Of a stretch of 40,641 nucleotides of DNA, positions 14,293 to 22,533 are shown in pieces. The stretch comes from Streptomyces muensis (GTDB taxonomy: Bacteria > Actinomycetota > Actinomycetes > Streptomycetales > Streptomycetaceae): positions 1 through 40,641 of the forward strand of contig NZ_JAKEIP010000128.1 in NCBI RefSeq assembly GCF_021474425.1. The letters run 5' to 3'. Both the position numbers and the translations under genes were made by a program. Below the pieces are notes generated by a model. The model saw only the letters and a list, made by a program, of their open reading frames with translations. It had not been told where the DNA came from and searched no databases. How positions within the stretch are numbered: position 1 is the first letter of the stretch; the number at the start of each line of letters is the position of its first letter.

Positions 14293-15471
14293 GTGTCGCT
14301 GCCACCCCTGGTCGAGCCGGCCCCCGAGCTCACCATAGACGAGGTTCGCAGGTACTCCCGCCACCTGATCATCCCCGATGTGGGGATGGACGGGCAGAAG
14401 CGGCTGAAGAACGCCAAGGTGCTGTGTGTGGGCGCCGGCGGCCTGGGCTCGCCGGCGCTGATGTACCTGGCCGCGGCGGGCGTCGGCACGCTCGGCATCG
14501 TGGAGTTCGACGAGGTCGACGAGTCGAACCTCCAGCGCCAGATCATCCACAGCCAGGCCGACATCGGCCGCTCCAAGGCCGAGTCCGCACGCGACTCCGT
14601 CCTCGGCATCAACCCGTACGTGAACGTGATCCTTCACGAGGAGCGGCTCGAGGCCGACAACGTGATGGACATCTTCAGCCAGTACGACCTGATCGTCGAC
14701 GGCACGGACAACTTCGCGACCCGCTACCTGGTCAACGACGCCTGTGTGCTGCTGAACAAGCCGTACGTGTGGGGCTCTATCTACCGCTTCGACGGTCAGG
14801 CCTCCGTCTTCTGGTCCGAGCACGGCCCCTGCTACCGCTGCCTCTACCCGGAGCCCCCGCCGCCGGGCATGGTGCCCTCCTGCGCCGAGGGCGGCGTCCT
14901 GGGCGTGCTGTGCGCGTCCATCGGCTCCATCCAGGTCACCGAGGCCATCAAGGTCCTCACCGGCACCGGTGAGCCGCTGGTCGGCCGCCTGATGATCTAC
15001 GACGCGCTGGAGATGCAGTACCGCCAGGTCAAGGTCCGCAAGGACCCGAACTGCGCGGTCTGCGGCGAGAACCCGACCGTCACCGAGCTCATCGACTACG
15101 AGGCCTTCTGCGGCGTCGTCTCCGAGGAGGCCCAGGAGGCGGCCGCCGGCTCCACGATCACTCCCAAGCAGCTCAAGGAGTGGATCGACGACGGCGAGAA
15201 CATCGAGATCATCGACGTCCGCGAGATCAACGAGTACGAGATCGTCTCGATCCCCGGCGCCCGGCTGATCCCGAAGAACGAGTTCCTCATGGGCACCGCC
15301 CTGGAAGGCCTTCCGCAGGACAAGAAGATCGTCTTGCACTGCAAGACGGGTGTCCGCAGTGCGGAAGTCCTCGCGGTCCTGAAGTCGGCGGGCTTCGCCG
15401 ACGCCGTGCACGTCGGCGGCGGCGTGATCGGCTGGGTCAACCAGATCGAGCCCCACAAGCCGGTGTACTGA
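14293..15471 (+). CDS. moeZ: Adenylyltransferase/sulfurtransferase MoeZ
   Basis: 392 residues. The ThiF/MoeB-type E1 domain (about 15-265) has the ATP loop VGAGGLGSP, the arginine segment DEVDESNLQRQIIHS, and zinc pairs CYRC and CAVC. The rhodanese domain (about 285-392) has the active loop CKTGVRS with Cys350. MoeZ adenylates and thiocarboxylates the C-terminal GG of sulfur carrier proteins (MoaD, CysO, and carriers of some secondary metabolite pathways). GTG at 14293 with GGAG 6 nt upstream. It is 63 nt downstream of the Pel-like operon, in the same direction, but belongs to the conserved actinobacterial backbone (counterpart Rv3206c). Confidence 0.96.
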   Translation: MSLPPLVEPAPELTIDEVRRYSRHLIIPDVGMDGQKRLKNAKVLCVGAGGLGSPALMYLAAAGVGTLGIVEFDEVDESNLQRQIIHSQADIGRSKAESARDSVLGINPYVNVILHEERLEADNVMDIFSQYDLIVDGTDNFATRYLVNDACVLLNKPYVWGSIYRFDGQASVFWSEHGPCYRCLYPEPPPPGMVPSCAEGGVLGVLCASIGSIQVTEAIKVLTGTGEPLVGRLMIYDALEMQYRQVKVRKDPNCAVCGENPTVTELIDYEAFCGVVSEEAQEAAAGSTITPKQLKEWIDDGENIEIIDVREINEYEIVSIPGARLIPKNEFLMGTALEGLPQDKKIVLHCKTGVRSAEVLAVLKSAGFADAVHVGGGVIGWVNQIEPHKPVY

Positions 15472-15498
15472 CCCGAAGGGGCCCTGGCCCTGGCTTCC

Positions 15499-15543
15499 AC
15501 GGCGGGGGCTTCGAGCACCACGAGTGCTCGAAGCCCCCGCCGT
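15499..15543. terminator. 20-bp perfect bidirectional terminator hairpin
   Basis: Arms acggcgggggcttcgagcac (15499-15518) and its exact complement (15524-15543) around a 5-nt loop cacga. It is placed 27 nt after moeZ and 2 nt from the stop of the convergent peptidase gene. Confidence 0.9.
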
Positions 15544-15545
15544 CG

Positions 15546-17093
15546 TCATGAGCAGACCTTGCCGTCCTCGGGCACGTTCCCCTCCAGCAGATACGCGTTC
15601 ACCGCGGAGTCGACGCAGTCGCTCCCCTTCCCGTACGCGCCATGGCCCTCGCCCTTCCAGGTGAGCACCACACCGACGCCCTTGCCCAGTTCGTCCGCCA
15701 TCCTCCGGGTGCCCTCGTAGGGCGTCGCCGGGTCGCCGGTGGTGCCGACCAGCAGGATCGGCGGCGCGCCCGGCGCGCTCACCTCCGGGGTGTCGTACTG
15801 CCCGGCCACCGGCCAGTCGTGACACCAGCCCCCGACGTCCCAGCCCAGCATCGGGCCGAACACGGGCGAGACCTTCTCGAACCTCGGCAGCAGCTTCCTC
15901 GTCTCCTCGGCCGTCGGCCGCTGCTTGTCGTCCAGGCACGATATGACCCGTTGTGAGTGGTACCCCGTGCCGTAGCGGCCCGACGCGTCGCGCTCGTTGT
16001 AGTCGTCGGCGAGCGCCAGGAGTTCCGAGCCGTCGCCCTGCTCGGCCGCCTCCAGGGCGCTGGTCAGGGTCGGCCACCGGGACTCGCTGTACAGCGGCTG
16101 GATGAGGGCGGTGAGCGCGAGCGTCTCCGTGAGCTTTCGCTCGGACGACGTCGGCAGTGGGCTCGCGTCGATCCGCTTCAGCAGGTTCACGATCTTCTTC
16201 GTGCCCTGCTCAGCGTCTTGGCCGGTGGAGCGGAGGTAGTTGTTCAGCGCGCGCTGGAAGCCCCTGGCCTGGTTCTCGGCGTGTCCTGCGGAGTCGGCGC
16301 TCGGGTCGGCGACCGCGTCGAGGATCATCCGCTCGACGTCCTTGGGGAACAGGTGGGCGTAGACGCCGCCGAGTTCGGTGCCGTAGGAGATGCCGAAGTA
16401 GTGCAGCTTGTCGTCGCCGAGGACCTGCCGCATCAGATTCATGTCGCGGGCGGTGTCGGTGGTCGACACATGGGCCATCAGGGCCCCCTCGGACTTCTGG
16501 CAGCCCTTGCCGAAGGCGGCGGCGTCCCGGAAGTACGCCGTCTCCTCGGCCGGGGTGTCCGGTGTGATGTCCACCGACTCGGAGGCCTGCATCTCCTTGT
16601 CGTCGCGGCAGCGGACGCCGTCACTGGCGCCCACCCCGCGCGGGTCCCAGCTCACCAGGTCGTACCGCTTGCCCAGTTCGGACCCACTGTTGACGTACCA
16701 CGGCAGGACGGACGTCCCTGGGCTGCCGGGGCCGCCGAAGTTGAACAGCAGGGAGCCGATGCGGTCGTCGCCGGTGGCCTTGGCGCGGATCAACGCGAGG
16801 TCGATCGTCCTGCCCTCCGGTTCGGCCCAGTCCAGTGGCGACTTGAGCGTCGCGCACTGCCACTCGTCGCCGGGCGCGGGGGAGTCATCGGTGGCCTCGC
16901 AGCGGCCCCAGTCGAGTTTCTGCGAGGTCAGTGACGACGGCAGTGTGCTCGTCGAGCCGGCGGAGGAGGCCGACGAACCCGTGCCGCTCGTCTCCCCCTC
17001 GGCATCCGCGCCGTCCGACGAGCCGCCGCTGCACCCCGTCGCCAACAGGGCGGCCGCCGCCGTCAGGGCCGTCCACCGTACGAAACGCGCCAT
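15546..17093 (-). CDS. Secreted S33-family tripeptidyl aminopeptidase-like lipoprotein (copy A)
   Basis: 515 residues. The signal peptide (MARFVRWTALTAAAALLATG) is followed by Cys at a lipobox-like site (LATGC), so it is probably a surface lipoprotein. The alpha/beta-hydrolase core has FNFGGPGSPG (oxyanion), GISYGTELGG with Ser236, TTGDPATP (acid) and GEGHGAY (His). This matches the Streptomyces SlpD/SlpE/Tap family of mycelium-associated aminopeptidases that trim N-terminal tripeptides. ATG at 17093 has GGGGGAAG upstream; the in-frame upstream extension would mask the signal peptide. On the minus strand TACTAT (17153-17148) is a good -10. It is paralogous to the next gene, of identical length, and shares a 92-bp identical tract. 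Confidence 0.93.
   Translation of the reverse strand: MARFVRWTALTAAAALLATGCSGGSSDGADAEGETSGTGSSASSAGSTSTLPSSLTSQKLDWGRCEATDDSPAPGDEWQCATLKSPLDWAEPEGRTIDLALIRAKATGDDRIGSLLFNFGGPGSPGTSVLPWYVNSGSELGKRYDLVSWDPRGVGASDGVRCRDDKEMQASESVDITPDTPAEETAYFRDAAAFGKGCQKSEGALMAHVSTTDTARDMNLMRQVLGDDKLHYFGISYGTELGGVYAHLFPKDVERMILDAVADPSADSAGHAENQARGFQRALNNYLRSTGQDAEQGTKKIVNLLKRIDASPLPTSSERKLTETLALTALIQPLYSESRWPTLTSALEAAEQGDGSELLALADDYNERDASGRYGTGYHSQRVISCLDDKQRPTAEETRKLLPRFEKVSPVFGPMLGWDVGGWCHDWPVAGQYDTPEVSAPGAPPILLVGTTGDPATPYEGTRRMADELGKGVGVVLTWKGEGHGAYGKGSDCVDSAVNAYLLEGNVPEDGKVCS
16345..16436 (-). repeat. 92-bp identical tract, copy in peptidase A
   Basis: Exactly the same 92 bases as 18051-18142, covering the nucleophile elbow (LMRQVLGDDKLHYFGISYG through GVYAHLFP). 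The flanks diverge at once. Confidence 0.95.
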
Positions 17094-17147
17094 CTCACTT
17101 CCCCCCTCGCAAGCCGTCCGCACCGTGCCGCGGATGGCGGTCCGGCC

Positions 17148-17153
17148 ATAGTA
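17148..17153 (-). promoter_or_regulatory. Candidate -10 box (TACTAT) of peptidase A
   Basis: On the minus strand TACTAT fits TANNNT and would start transcription about 48 nt before the ATG at 17093. A -35 is not clear. Confidence 0.4.
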
Positions 17154-17227
17154 GGCGGATCACGAAAAGACCGTCGGGACCTGTGGATAACTCTCTGACC
17201 TGCTCTTTCGTTGGCGCTGCGCCGGTC

Positions 17228-18775
17228 TCAGGAGCAGACCGTCCCGGCCGTCGGTACCTTCCCGTCCAGCAGATATCCGTTCACCGCGTCCTGCACGCAC
17301 TTGTTCTTGCTGTTGTAGGCGCCGTGCCCCTGACCCTTGTACGTCAGCTCCACGCCCACCCCCTCGCCCAGCGCCTGCACCATCCGCCGCGCGCCCTCGT
17401 ACGGAGTGGCCGGGTCGCCCGTGTTCCCCACCACGACGATCGGCGCCGCGCCGGGCGCGCTGACGTCGGGATGCTCGGCGGCACCCGGCACGGCCCAGTC
17501 GGTGCAGCTGAGCAGGGACCAGGCGAAGGCATCGCCGAACAGGGGCGAGGCGGCCCGGAACTCGGGCAGTTTCCGCTCGACGTATTCCGGGGTGTACCGC
17601 GGCTTGTCGTCGGCGCAGTTGATCGAGATGTTGGCGGCGGTGATGTTGCTGTACTCGCCGTTCTCGCTGCGCCCGTTCAGTGAGTCGGACAGCAGCATCA
17701 GAATCCTGCCGTCGCCGTCGTACGCCTGCTCCAGACCCTCGGTGAGGTACTGCCAGAGATCCTTGGAGTACAGCGCCTGCGCGATGCCGTTGGTCGCCGC
17801 GCTCTGCGTCAGATCGCGCGGGAAGACGCCCTGGATCGGCTTGCTGTCCAGGTCCTTCAGCAGCTTGCCGATGCGGTCCTTGACGTCCTGGGCGGTGTCG
17901 CCGATCGGGCAGTCCTCGGTTTTGGAGACGCAGTCCTCGGCGAAGTTGTCGAGCGCGAGCTGAAAGCCCTTGACCTGCCCGAATGTGCCCTGCTCGGAGT
18001 TCTGCGTCGGGTCGACCACCGCGTCGAAGACCGCGCGGCCCACGTTCTTCGGGAACAGGTGGGCGTAGACGCCGCCGAGTTCGGTGCCGTAGGAGATGCC
18101 GAAGTAGTGCAGCTTGTCGTCGCCGAGGACCTGCCGCATCAGGTCCATGTCGCGGGCCGCGTCGGTGGTGCGCACATGCGGCAGCATCCCTTCGGAGTTC
18201 TCCTCGCACGCCTCGTTGAACTCCGTGGTGTTGTCCAGCAGTTCGGTCCGCTCGGCGGGGTCGTCCGGCGTGGTGTCCTGCTGGAAGTAGGCGTCGAGCT
18301 GCTGGTCGTTCTCACACAGCACGGGCTGGCTCCGGCCGACCCCGCGCGGGTCGAAGCTCACCAGGTCGTAGCGGGTGCGCAGCTTCTCGTACGTGTCGCC
18401 GAAGGAGGGCAGCGTGGTGACGCCCGAGGCCCCCGGACCGCCGAAGTTGAAGATCAGCGAGCCGATCCGCCGGTTCTCGTCGCCGCTGGTGCGCACCCGG
18501 ATCAGCTCGATGCCGATCGTGTCGCCCTCGGGGTCGTCCCAGTCGCGAGGCGCTTTCATCGTGGCACACTGCCATGACCCGCCGTCCGGCAGAGGCGACG
18601 GGCTGCCCGCGCCGCCCTGCGCCTGGGAGGGTGCCGGACAGTCCTTCCAGCTCAGCTCCTGGGCCGTCAGATCCTCGTCCCCGGACTCGTCCTCGCTGCA
18701 TCCCGCCAGCAAGGAGGACAGCAGCAGGGCTGCGGCGGTCAGGGCAGCGGCACGCATCCTGGGCGGGTTCGGCAT
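17228..18775 (-). CDS. Secreted S33-family tripeptidyl aminopeptidase-like lipoprotein (copy B)
   Basis: 515 residues, with the same plan as copy A: lipoprotein signal with a classical LLAGC lipobox, FNFGGPGASG, GISYGTELGG (Ser228), GNTGDPATP and GQGHGAY. It ends GKVPTAGTVCS, parallel to GNVPEDGKVCS in copy A, and the final Cys probably forms a disulfide. ATG at 18775 is preceded by cAGGATGGGAcc, which can be read either as a weak SD or as a CAGGAT -10 box 6 nt from the start. It is transcribed in the same direction as copy A with a 134-nt gap. This is a tandem duplication of an extracellular peptidase; division of labour by substrate is likely but not visible. Confidence 0.93.
   Translation of the reverse strand: MPNPPRMRAAALTAAALLLSSLLAGCSEDESGDEDLTAQELSWKDCPAPSQAQGGAGSPSPLPDGGSWQCATMKAPRDWDDPEGDTIGIELIRVRTSGDENRRIGSLIFNFGGPGASGVTTLPSFGDTYEKLRTRYDLVSFDPRGVGRSQPVLCENDQQLDAYFQQDTTPDDPAERTELLDNTTEFNEACEENSEGMLPHVRTTDAARDMDLMRQVLGDDKLHYFGISYGTELGGVYAHLFPKNVGRAVFDAVVDPTQNSEQGTFGQVKGFQLALDNFAEDCVSKTEDCPIGDTAQDVKDRIGKLLKDLDSKPIQGVFPRDLTQSAATNGIAQALYSKDLWQYLTEGLEQAYDGDGRILMLLSDSLNGRSENGEYSNITAANISINCADDKPRYTPEYVERKLPEFRAASPLFGDAFAWSLLSCTDWAVPGAAEHPDVSAPGAAPIVVVGNTGDPATPYEGARRMVQALGEGVGVELTYKGQGHGAYNSKNKCVQDAVNGYLLDGKVPTAGTVCS
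18051..18142 (-). repeat. 92-bp identical tract, copy in peptidase B
   Basis: Direct repeat partner of 16345-16436 at an offset of 1706 bp. Identity over 92 bases includes all third codon positions. Confidence 0.95.
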
Positions 18776-18940
18776 GGTCCCATCCTGCGGTCGTACGTGG
18801 TGGGGCGCTCGGGGCGCGAGCCGTACGAGGTACGGCGGCGCCCCGACCTGTTCCGTGCCCTTCCCAACGTACGACGCCGGGCTCGCCGGGCCGGGGTCGT
18901 ACGTAGCAACCCTCCGCTGCCCTGTGCGCGCCGCCTCGCG

Positions 18941-21703
18941 CTACAGCGCGCCCTTGCGGGTCAGGTGGTTGAAGGCCAGCCAGCCCGGCAGCACGGGCAG
19001 CCACAGTGTCAGCAGCCGGAACAGCAGCACGGCGGGCGCGGCGACCTCGCTGGGCAGGCCCACGGCGATCAGACCGACCGTCAGGGTCGCCTCAACGGCG
19101 CCCACGCCGCCCGGGGTCGGTGCTGCGGAGCCGAGGGCGTTGCCCGCCAGGAAGACGACGGCCACGCTGGCGATGCTGAGCGAGGTGCCCTCGCTGCCGA
19201 ACGCGCGGATCGAGGCGTCCAGGCACATCACGAAGCAGGCGGTCAGCAGCAGCATGCCGCCGATGCCGGTGACCAGCTTCTGCGGCCGCTGCAGCACGTC
19301 GAGCATGCGCGGGACGACTCCCGCGAACAGCGACCTCACGCGCGTGACGACGAACTTCCGCAGGAACGGCACCGAGGTCACCACGAGGACCAGCACCGCC
19401 ACCGTTAGCAGACCCGCGATGACCGTCCGGGACGGCGACAGCGACGGCGTCTTCTCGGTGCCGGTCAGATAGCCGAAGGACAGCAGCATCAGGATGTGGC
19501 AGCCGAGCCCGAACAGCTGCGACGCGCCGACGCTCGCCACCGCGAGCCCCGGCCGCACTCCCGCGCGCTGGAGGAAGCGGGTGTTCAGAGCGACGCCGCC
19601 GACCGCCGCAGGCGCGACGATCTTCACGAACGACCCGGCGACCTGGGCCGCGACCGTCCTCCGGAACGGCACACGCTCGGGCACGAAGCCCAGCAGCGCC
19701 ATCGCCGCCGCGAAGTAGCTGGCCGCCGAGAACAGCACGGCGGCGGCCACCCAGCCCCACTGAGCGTTGGAGATGAGCGGGCCGAACTCGATGTGCGTGA
19801 GCTGTGTCAGCAGGAAGTACGCGCCGATGGCACCGGCGATGAAACTGATCAGTGTGCGCGGCCGCACCCGTTCCAGGCGGGCCGGTTCGACCGGTGCCTG
19901 CGGCCTGATCAGCAGCACCTCGTGGCGGATCTGGGTGAGCAGATCCTCCTCGCGCGCCTCGTCCAGAGCCTCGTCGATGGCCCGCTTCTCGGCCCGCGCC
20001 TGCGCCCGTACGGTCTTCTTGTCCGGCTTGTCGAGGGCCGGCGTGGCCTCGCTCGGGGCTTCCTCGCTGCGGGCGTGCCTCGCGTGCTTGGACGCCTCCA
20101 GTACGGCGTCACGCTCGCGCTGGGCCCTCTCCCGGGCCAGTCTGCGCAGCGTCGCGCGCGTGGAGCGGCTCAGAGCGATGGGCTGGAGCATCGGCAGGCA
20201 GTCGGCCACCGCGTCCGGGCCGAGCACGCTCACCGCCGAGGCCACCGCGCGCTCGGCGCCCACGCGCAGGCCGAGGGTCACCAGCAGCTGGGAGATGTCC
20301 ATGCGCAGCAGCAGGCTGTTCGCCGCGATCTCACCGATTCGCAGATCTGTGATGATCACTTTGCCGGAACGATCCACCAGAATCGCGTCACCCACCAGCC
20401 TGCGGTGCGCGATGCGCCGGGACTGCAACGCCTTGACCTGGAGCCAGGTGTCGCGCAGCAGATCGTCGGTGATCTCCTCGTCCGACAGCGAGTCCAGGGT
20501 GTGCCCGCCGGTGTGCTCGTAGACCAGCATCACGGCGTCCGGGCCGAGCTCGGAGGTGGCGATCAGCTTCGGCGCGTTCGCGCCGGCCGCGATGGCCGCG
20601 TAGGCGAGCAGCGCCTCCTGCTCCAGCGCCTGGCGCAGCGACTGGAGGCTGCTTCGGGTGGCGAAGCCGCGCAGCGTCAGATTGCGCCACGCGCGATAGA
20701 AGAAGCCCTGCGCCTGCTGCTCCCGGTCGACCACGGTCACGTCCAGCGGCGGACCGTCCTCCAGGGTGACGAAGTAGCGCCGGCCGCGGTCGCCGGTCTC
20801 CTGGGTGTCGGAGATCTCCTCGCGGGCCGCGCTCACCGGGCGGAAGCCGACGTGCCTGAGGCCCGCCATGAGGGTCCGTCCGGTGGGCCGGACATTGGGC
20901 GAGCCGACCGCGTACAGCGTGCCGTAGGCGACGGTCCAGCCGATCAGCAGCGTCAGGAGGATCGAGAACGGCGTGGTGTAGCCGGTGACCAGCATGGAGA
21001 AGGCGTAGAGGACCAAGACCGCCCAGAGCACCGCACGCCAGCGCGGTCTGCGGGACATGCCCACGGCCGTCATGTACGCGATCACCGGCGCGAGATACCC
21101 GTGCACCGGGTCGGTGAGGGAGCCGACGTCGCCGGGTGAGGGCTGGGTGAGGGCGTCCCGGATGGACTCAGGGGCGGCCCGCGCGACCCACAGGTCCGTG
21201 GCGAGCGTCACCCCGTGCGCGAGGACGGCCGCGAGGACACCGTCGGCGATCCGCAGCCCGTCCCGCTTGATGAGCCGCTCGATCGCGAAGGCGACGGGCA
21301 CCAGGAGGATCGCGATGCTGGAGACGAGCCCGGCCATCTTGCTGAACACGTCGGGCGCCTGCCCGGTGCCCTTGTTGATGTCCTGTTCGAGGCCCGAGGT
21401 GGTGCCGTGCGCGAACGCGGCGACAGCGAGCAGCAGCACGATGCCGAGCACGCCCACGAGGAGCCGCATCAGGTCGGAGGGACGGTGCACGCGCGCGGGG
21501 AGCAGCGGTTCGTCGCCCTCGACCTCGTCGGCGTGCGCCTCGTCCAGGTCGTACGCGGCCTCGTCCTTCTCGCCGGGGTCGCTGCCGCTGCCCTTGTCGC
21601 CGCCGTCGCCGGTGTCCTTCTTGCCGGCGTTCGCGGTGCCCGGGCGCGACGAAGCGTCAGAGGTGCTCTCCGCGTCCTCCGGGTGCACACCCTGCTGCTT
21701 CAT
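18941..21703 (-). CDS. Large flippase-like (UPF0104/MprF-type) membrane protein with degenerate kinase-like domain
   Basis: 920 residues. The N-terminus is acidic and disordered. About six membrane segments follow (60-280), then a cytosolic kinase-like domain (about 300-520), a charged Lys/Arg/Glu-rich linker, and a C-terminal lysylphosphatidylglycerol-synthase-type flippase domain (about 630-915) with the hallmark GGVGAVEATLTVGLI. The kinase-like part has HRRLVGDAILVDRSGKVIIT followed by DLRIG, where an active enzyme would have HGD, an Asn and DFG, so it is probably a nucleotide- or lipid-binding pseudokinase. The likely role is moving or sensing an envelope lipid; the substrate is unknown. 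ATG at 21703 is chosen; a GTG eight codons upstream is possible. It is 165 nt upstream of peptidase B. Confidence 0.82.
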   Translation of the reverse strand: MKQQGVHPEDAESTSDASSRPGTANAGKKDTGDGGDKGSGSDPGEKDEAAYDLDEAHADEVEGDEPLLPARVHRPSDLMRLLVGVLGIVLLLAVAAFAHGTTSGLEQDINKGTGQAPDVFSKMAGLVSSIAILLVPVAFAIERLIKRDGLRIADGVLAAVLAHGVTLATDLWVARAAPESIRDALTQPSPGDVGSLTDPVHGYLAPVIAYMTAVGMSRRPRWRAVLWAVLVLYAFSMLVTGYTTPFSILLTLLIGWTVAYGTLYAVGSPNVRPTGRTLMAGLRHVGFRPVSAAREEISDTQETGDRGRRYFVTLEDGPPLDVTVVDREQQAQGFFYRAWRNLTLRGFATRSSLQSLRQALEQEALLAYAAIAAGANAPKLIATSELGPDAVMLVYEHTGGHTLDSLSDEEITDDLLRDTWLQVKALQSRRIAHRRLVGDAILVDRSGKVIITDLRIGEIAANSLLLRMDISQLLVTLGLRVGAERAVASAVSVLGPDAVADCLPMLQPIALSRSTRATLRRLARERAQRERDAVLEASKHARHARSEEAPSEATPALDKPDKKTVRAQARAEKRAIDEALDEAREEDLLTQIRHEVLLIRPQAPVEPARLERVRPRTLISFIAGAIGAYFLLTQLTHIEFGPLISNAQWGWVAAAVLFSAASYFAAAMALLGFVPERVPFRRTVAAQVAGSFVKIVAPAAVGGVALNTRFLQRAGVRPGLAVASVGASQLFGLGCHILMLLSFGYLTGTEKTPSLSPSRTVIAGLLTVAVLVLVVTSVPFLRKFVVTRVRSLFAGVVPRMLDVLQRPQKLVTGIGGMLLLTACFVMCLDASIRAFGSEGTSLSIASVAVVFLAGNALGSAAPTPGGVGAVEATLTVGLIAVGLPSEVAAPAVLLFRLLTLWLPVLPGWLAFNHLTRKGAL

Positions 21704-21889
21704 CGTCTCTTCTTGATCTCGTATCACCAGTCACCGCCCGCACGATGGTGGCATGCTCCACCGACACACGGGGGCATCAGGGTGCAAATGCGGGGGCGCA
21801 CAGTCTGCCCGAAGCGTCGCCGCAGGGCGAGGCACACGCACAGTGGCCAGCGCGTCACATTGTCGGTGGGGTGGGGCAGGATGGGCCGG

Positions 21890-22276
21890 ATGAGTGAGGA
21901 GAGTCTCCCGAACGACGGCCGCCCGGACCACGCGGACGCGCTGCCGGAGTACGCCGAGCGGGTCCTGGAGGTCGCCGAGCTGATTCCGCCGGGCCGCGTC
22001 ATGACGTACGGGGATGTCGCGGAGTGGCTGGAGGAGGGCGGGCCCCGCCAGGTCGGCCGCGTGATGTCCCTCTACGGGGGCGCCGTTCCGTGGTGGCGGG
22101 TGGTCCGCGCGGACGGGGTCATGCTGCCCGGGCACGAGCTGAGGGTGCTGGAGCACTACCGCGCGGAGGGCACGCCGCTGAAGGAGGCGAGCAGGGCCGC
22201 CGAGGGCCACCTGCCGCGCCTCGACATGAGGCGGGCGCGCTGGGACGGCGGCGAACGCGCACAGGGTCACACCTGA
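21890..22276 (+). CDS. Alkyltransferase-like (ATL) DNA repair protein
   Basis: 128 residues of the MGMT C-terminal fold: AELIPPGRVMTYGDVAEW, PRQVGRVMS (arginine finger region) and PWWRVVRADG. The alkyl-accepting Cys of the PCHR motif is replaced by Trp68. It should therefore bind O6-alkylguanine without removing it and hand the lesion to nucleotide excision repair, as known for Atl1/eAtl. ATG at 21890 lies 7 nt after CAGGAT, with GTCACA 17 nt further up, which suggests a leaderless transcript; an in-frame ATG at 21881 overlaps the -10. The neighbouring adnAB and uvrD2 genes fit a repair role. Confidence 0.9.
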   Translation: MSEESLPNDGRPDHADALPEYAERVLEVAELIPPGRVMTYGDVAEWLEEGGPRQVGRVMSLYGGAVPWWRVVRADGVMLPGHELRVLEHYRAEGTPLKEASRAAEGHLPRLDMRRARWDGGERAQGHT

Positions 22277-22350
22277 CAGCTTCCGCCATCGGAGGACCCG
22301 CTGTGTGACCCGTGATCCGTATGAGCGAAAGGGGGCACGTCCGTGGCATG

Positions 22351-22380
22351 ACGTACGTTCGTGAGGTGAGGGACGTACGT
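22351..22380. promoter_or_regulatory. Paired ACGTACGT palindromes upstream of adnA
   Basis: acgtacgt occurs at 22351-22358 and 22373-22380, centres 22 bp apart, about two helical turns; both are preceded by g or tg. They sit in the 257-bp region between the ATL gene and adnA, upstream of a TAGCGT -10-like hexamer (22438-22443). Possible twin operator; the binding protein is unknown. No GAAC-N4-GTTC LexA-type box is visible here. Confidence 0.35.
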
Positions 22381-22533
22381 GTCGCGAGTGAACCGAGGGA
22401 TGAATCGGAAGCCCTGCTTCCGCACCACCGCTCGGCGTAGCGTCGGCTGCGCGTGTCCCCCTCACCCCGCGGCCACCGCCCTCCACGCGCGAGGGGCGTC
22501 CCACCAGCACACCCACCAGGACCGGCGAACCAC

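Noticed and set aside
12487..16077. Minus-strand open frame of nearly 1200 codons opposite the epimerase, hydrolase and moeZ
   Set aside because: No domain or SD; it exists because GC-rich codons leave few stops in the antisense frame, while the plus-strand genes have catalytic motifs throughout.
15546..18775. The two S33 peptidase genes as a mobile or phage-borne insertion
   Set aside because: No transposase, integrase, terminal repeats or composition shift; a local tandem duplication is sufficient.
21890..22276. Active O6-methylguanine-DNA methyltransferase
   Set aside because: The acceptor Cys is replaced by Trp in PWWR, so only damage recognition is possible.
22277..22533. LexA-controlled SOS promoter for adnA
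   Set aside because: No GAAC-N4-GTTC type palindrome; only isolated gttc and gaac words are present.
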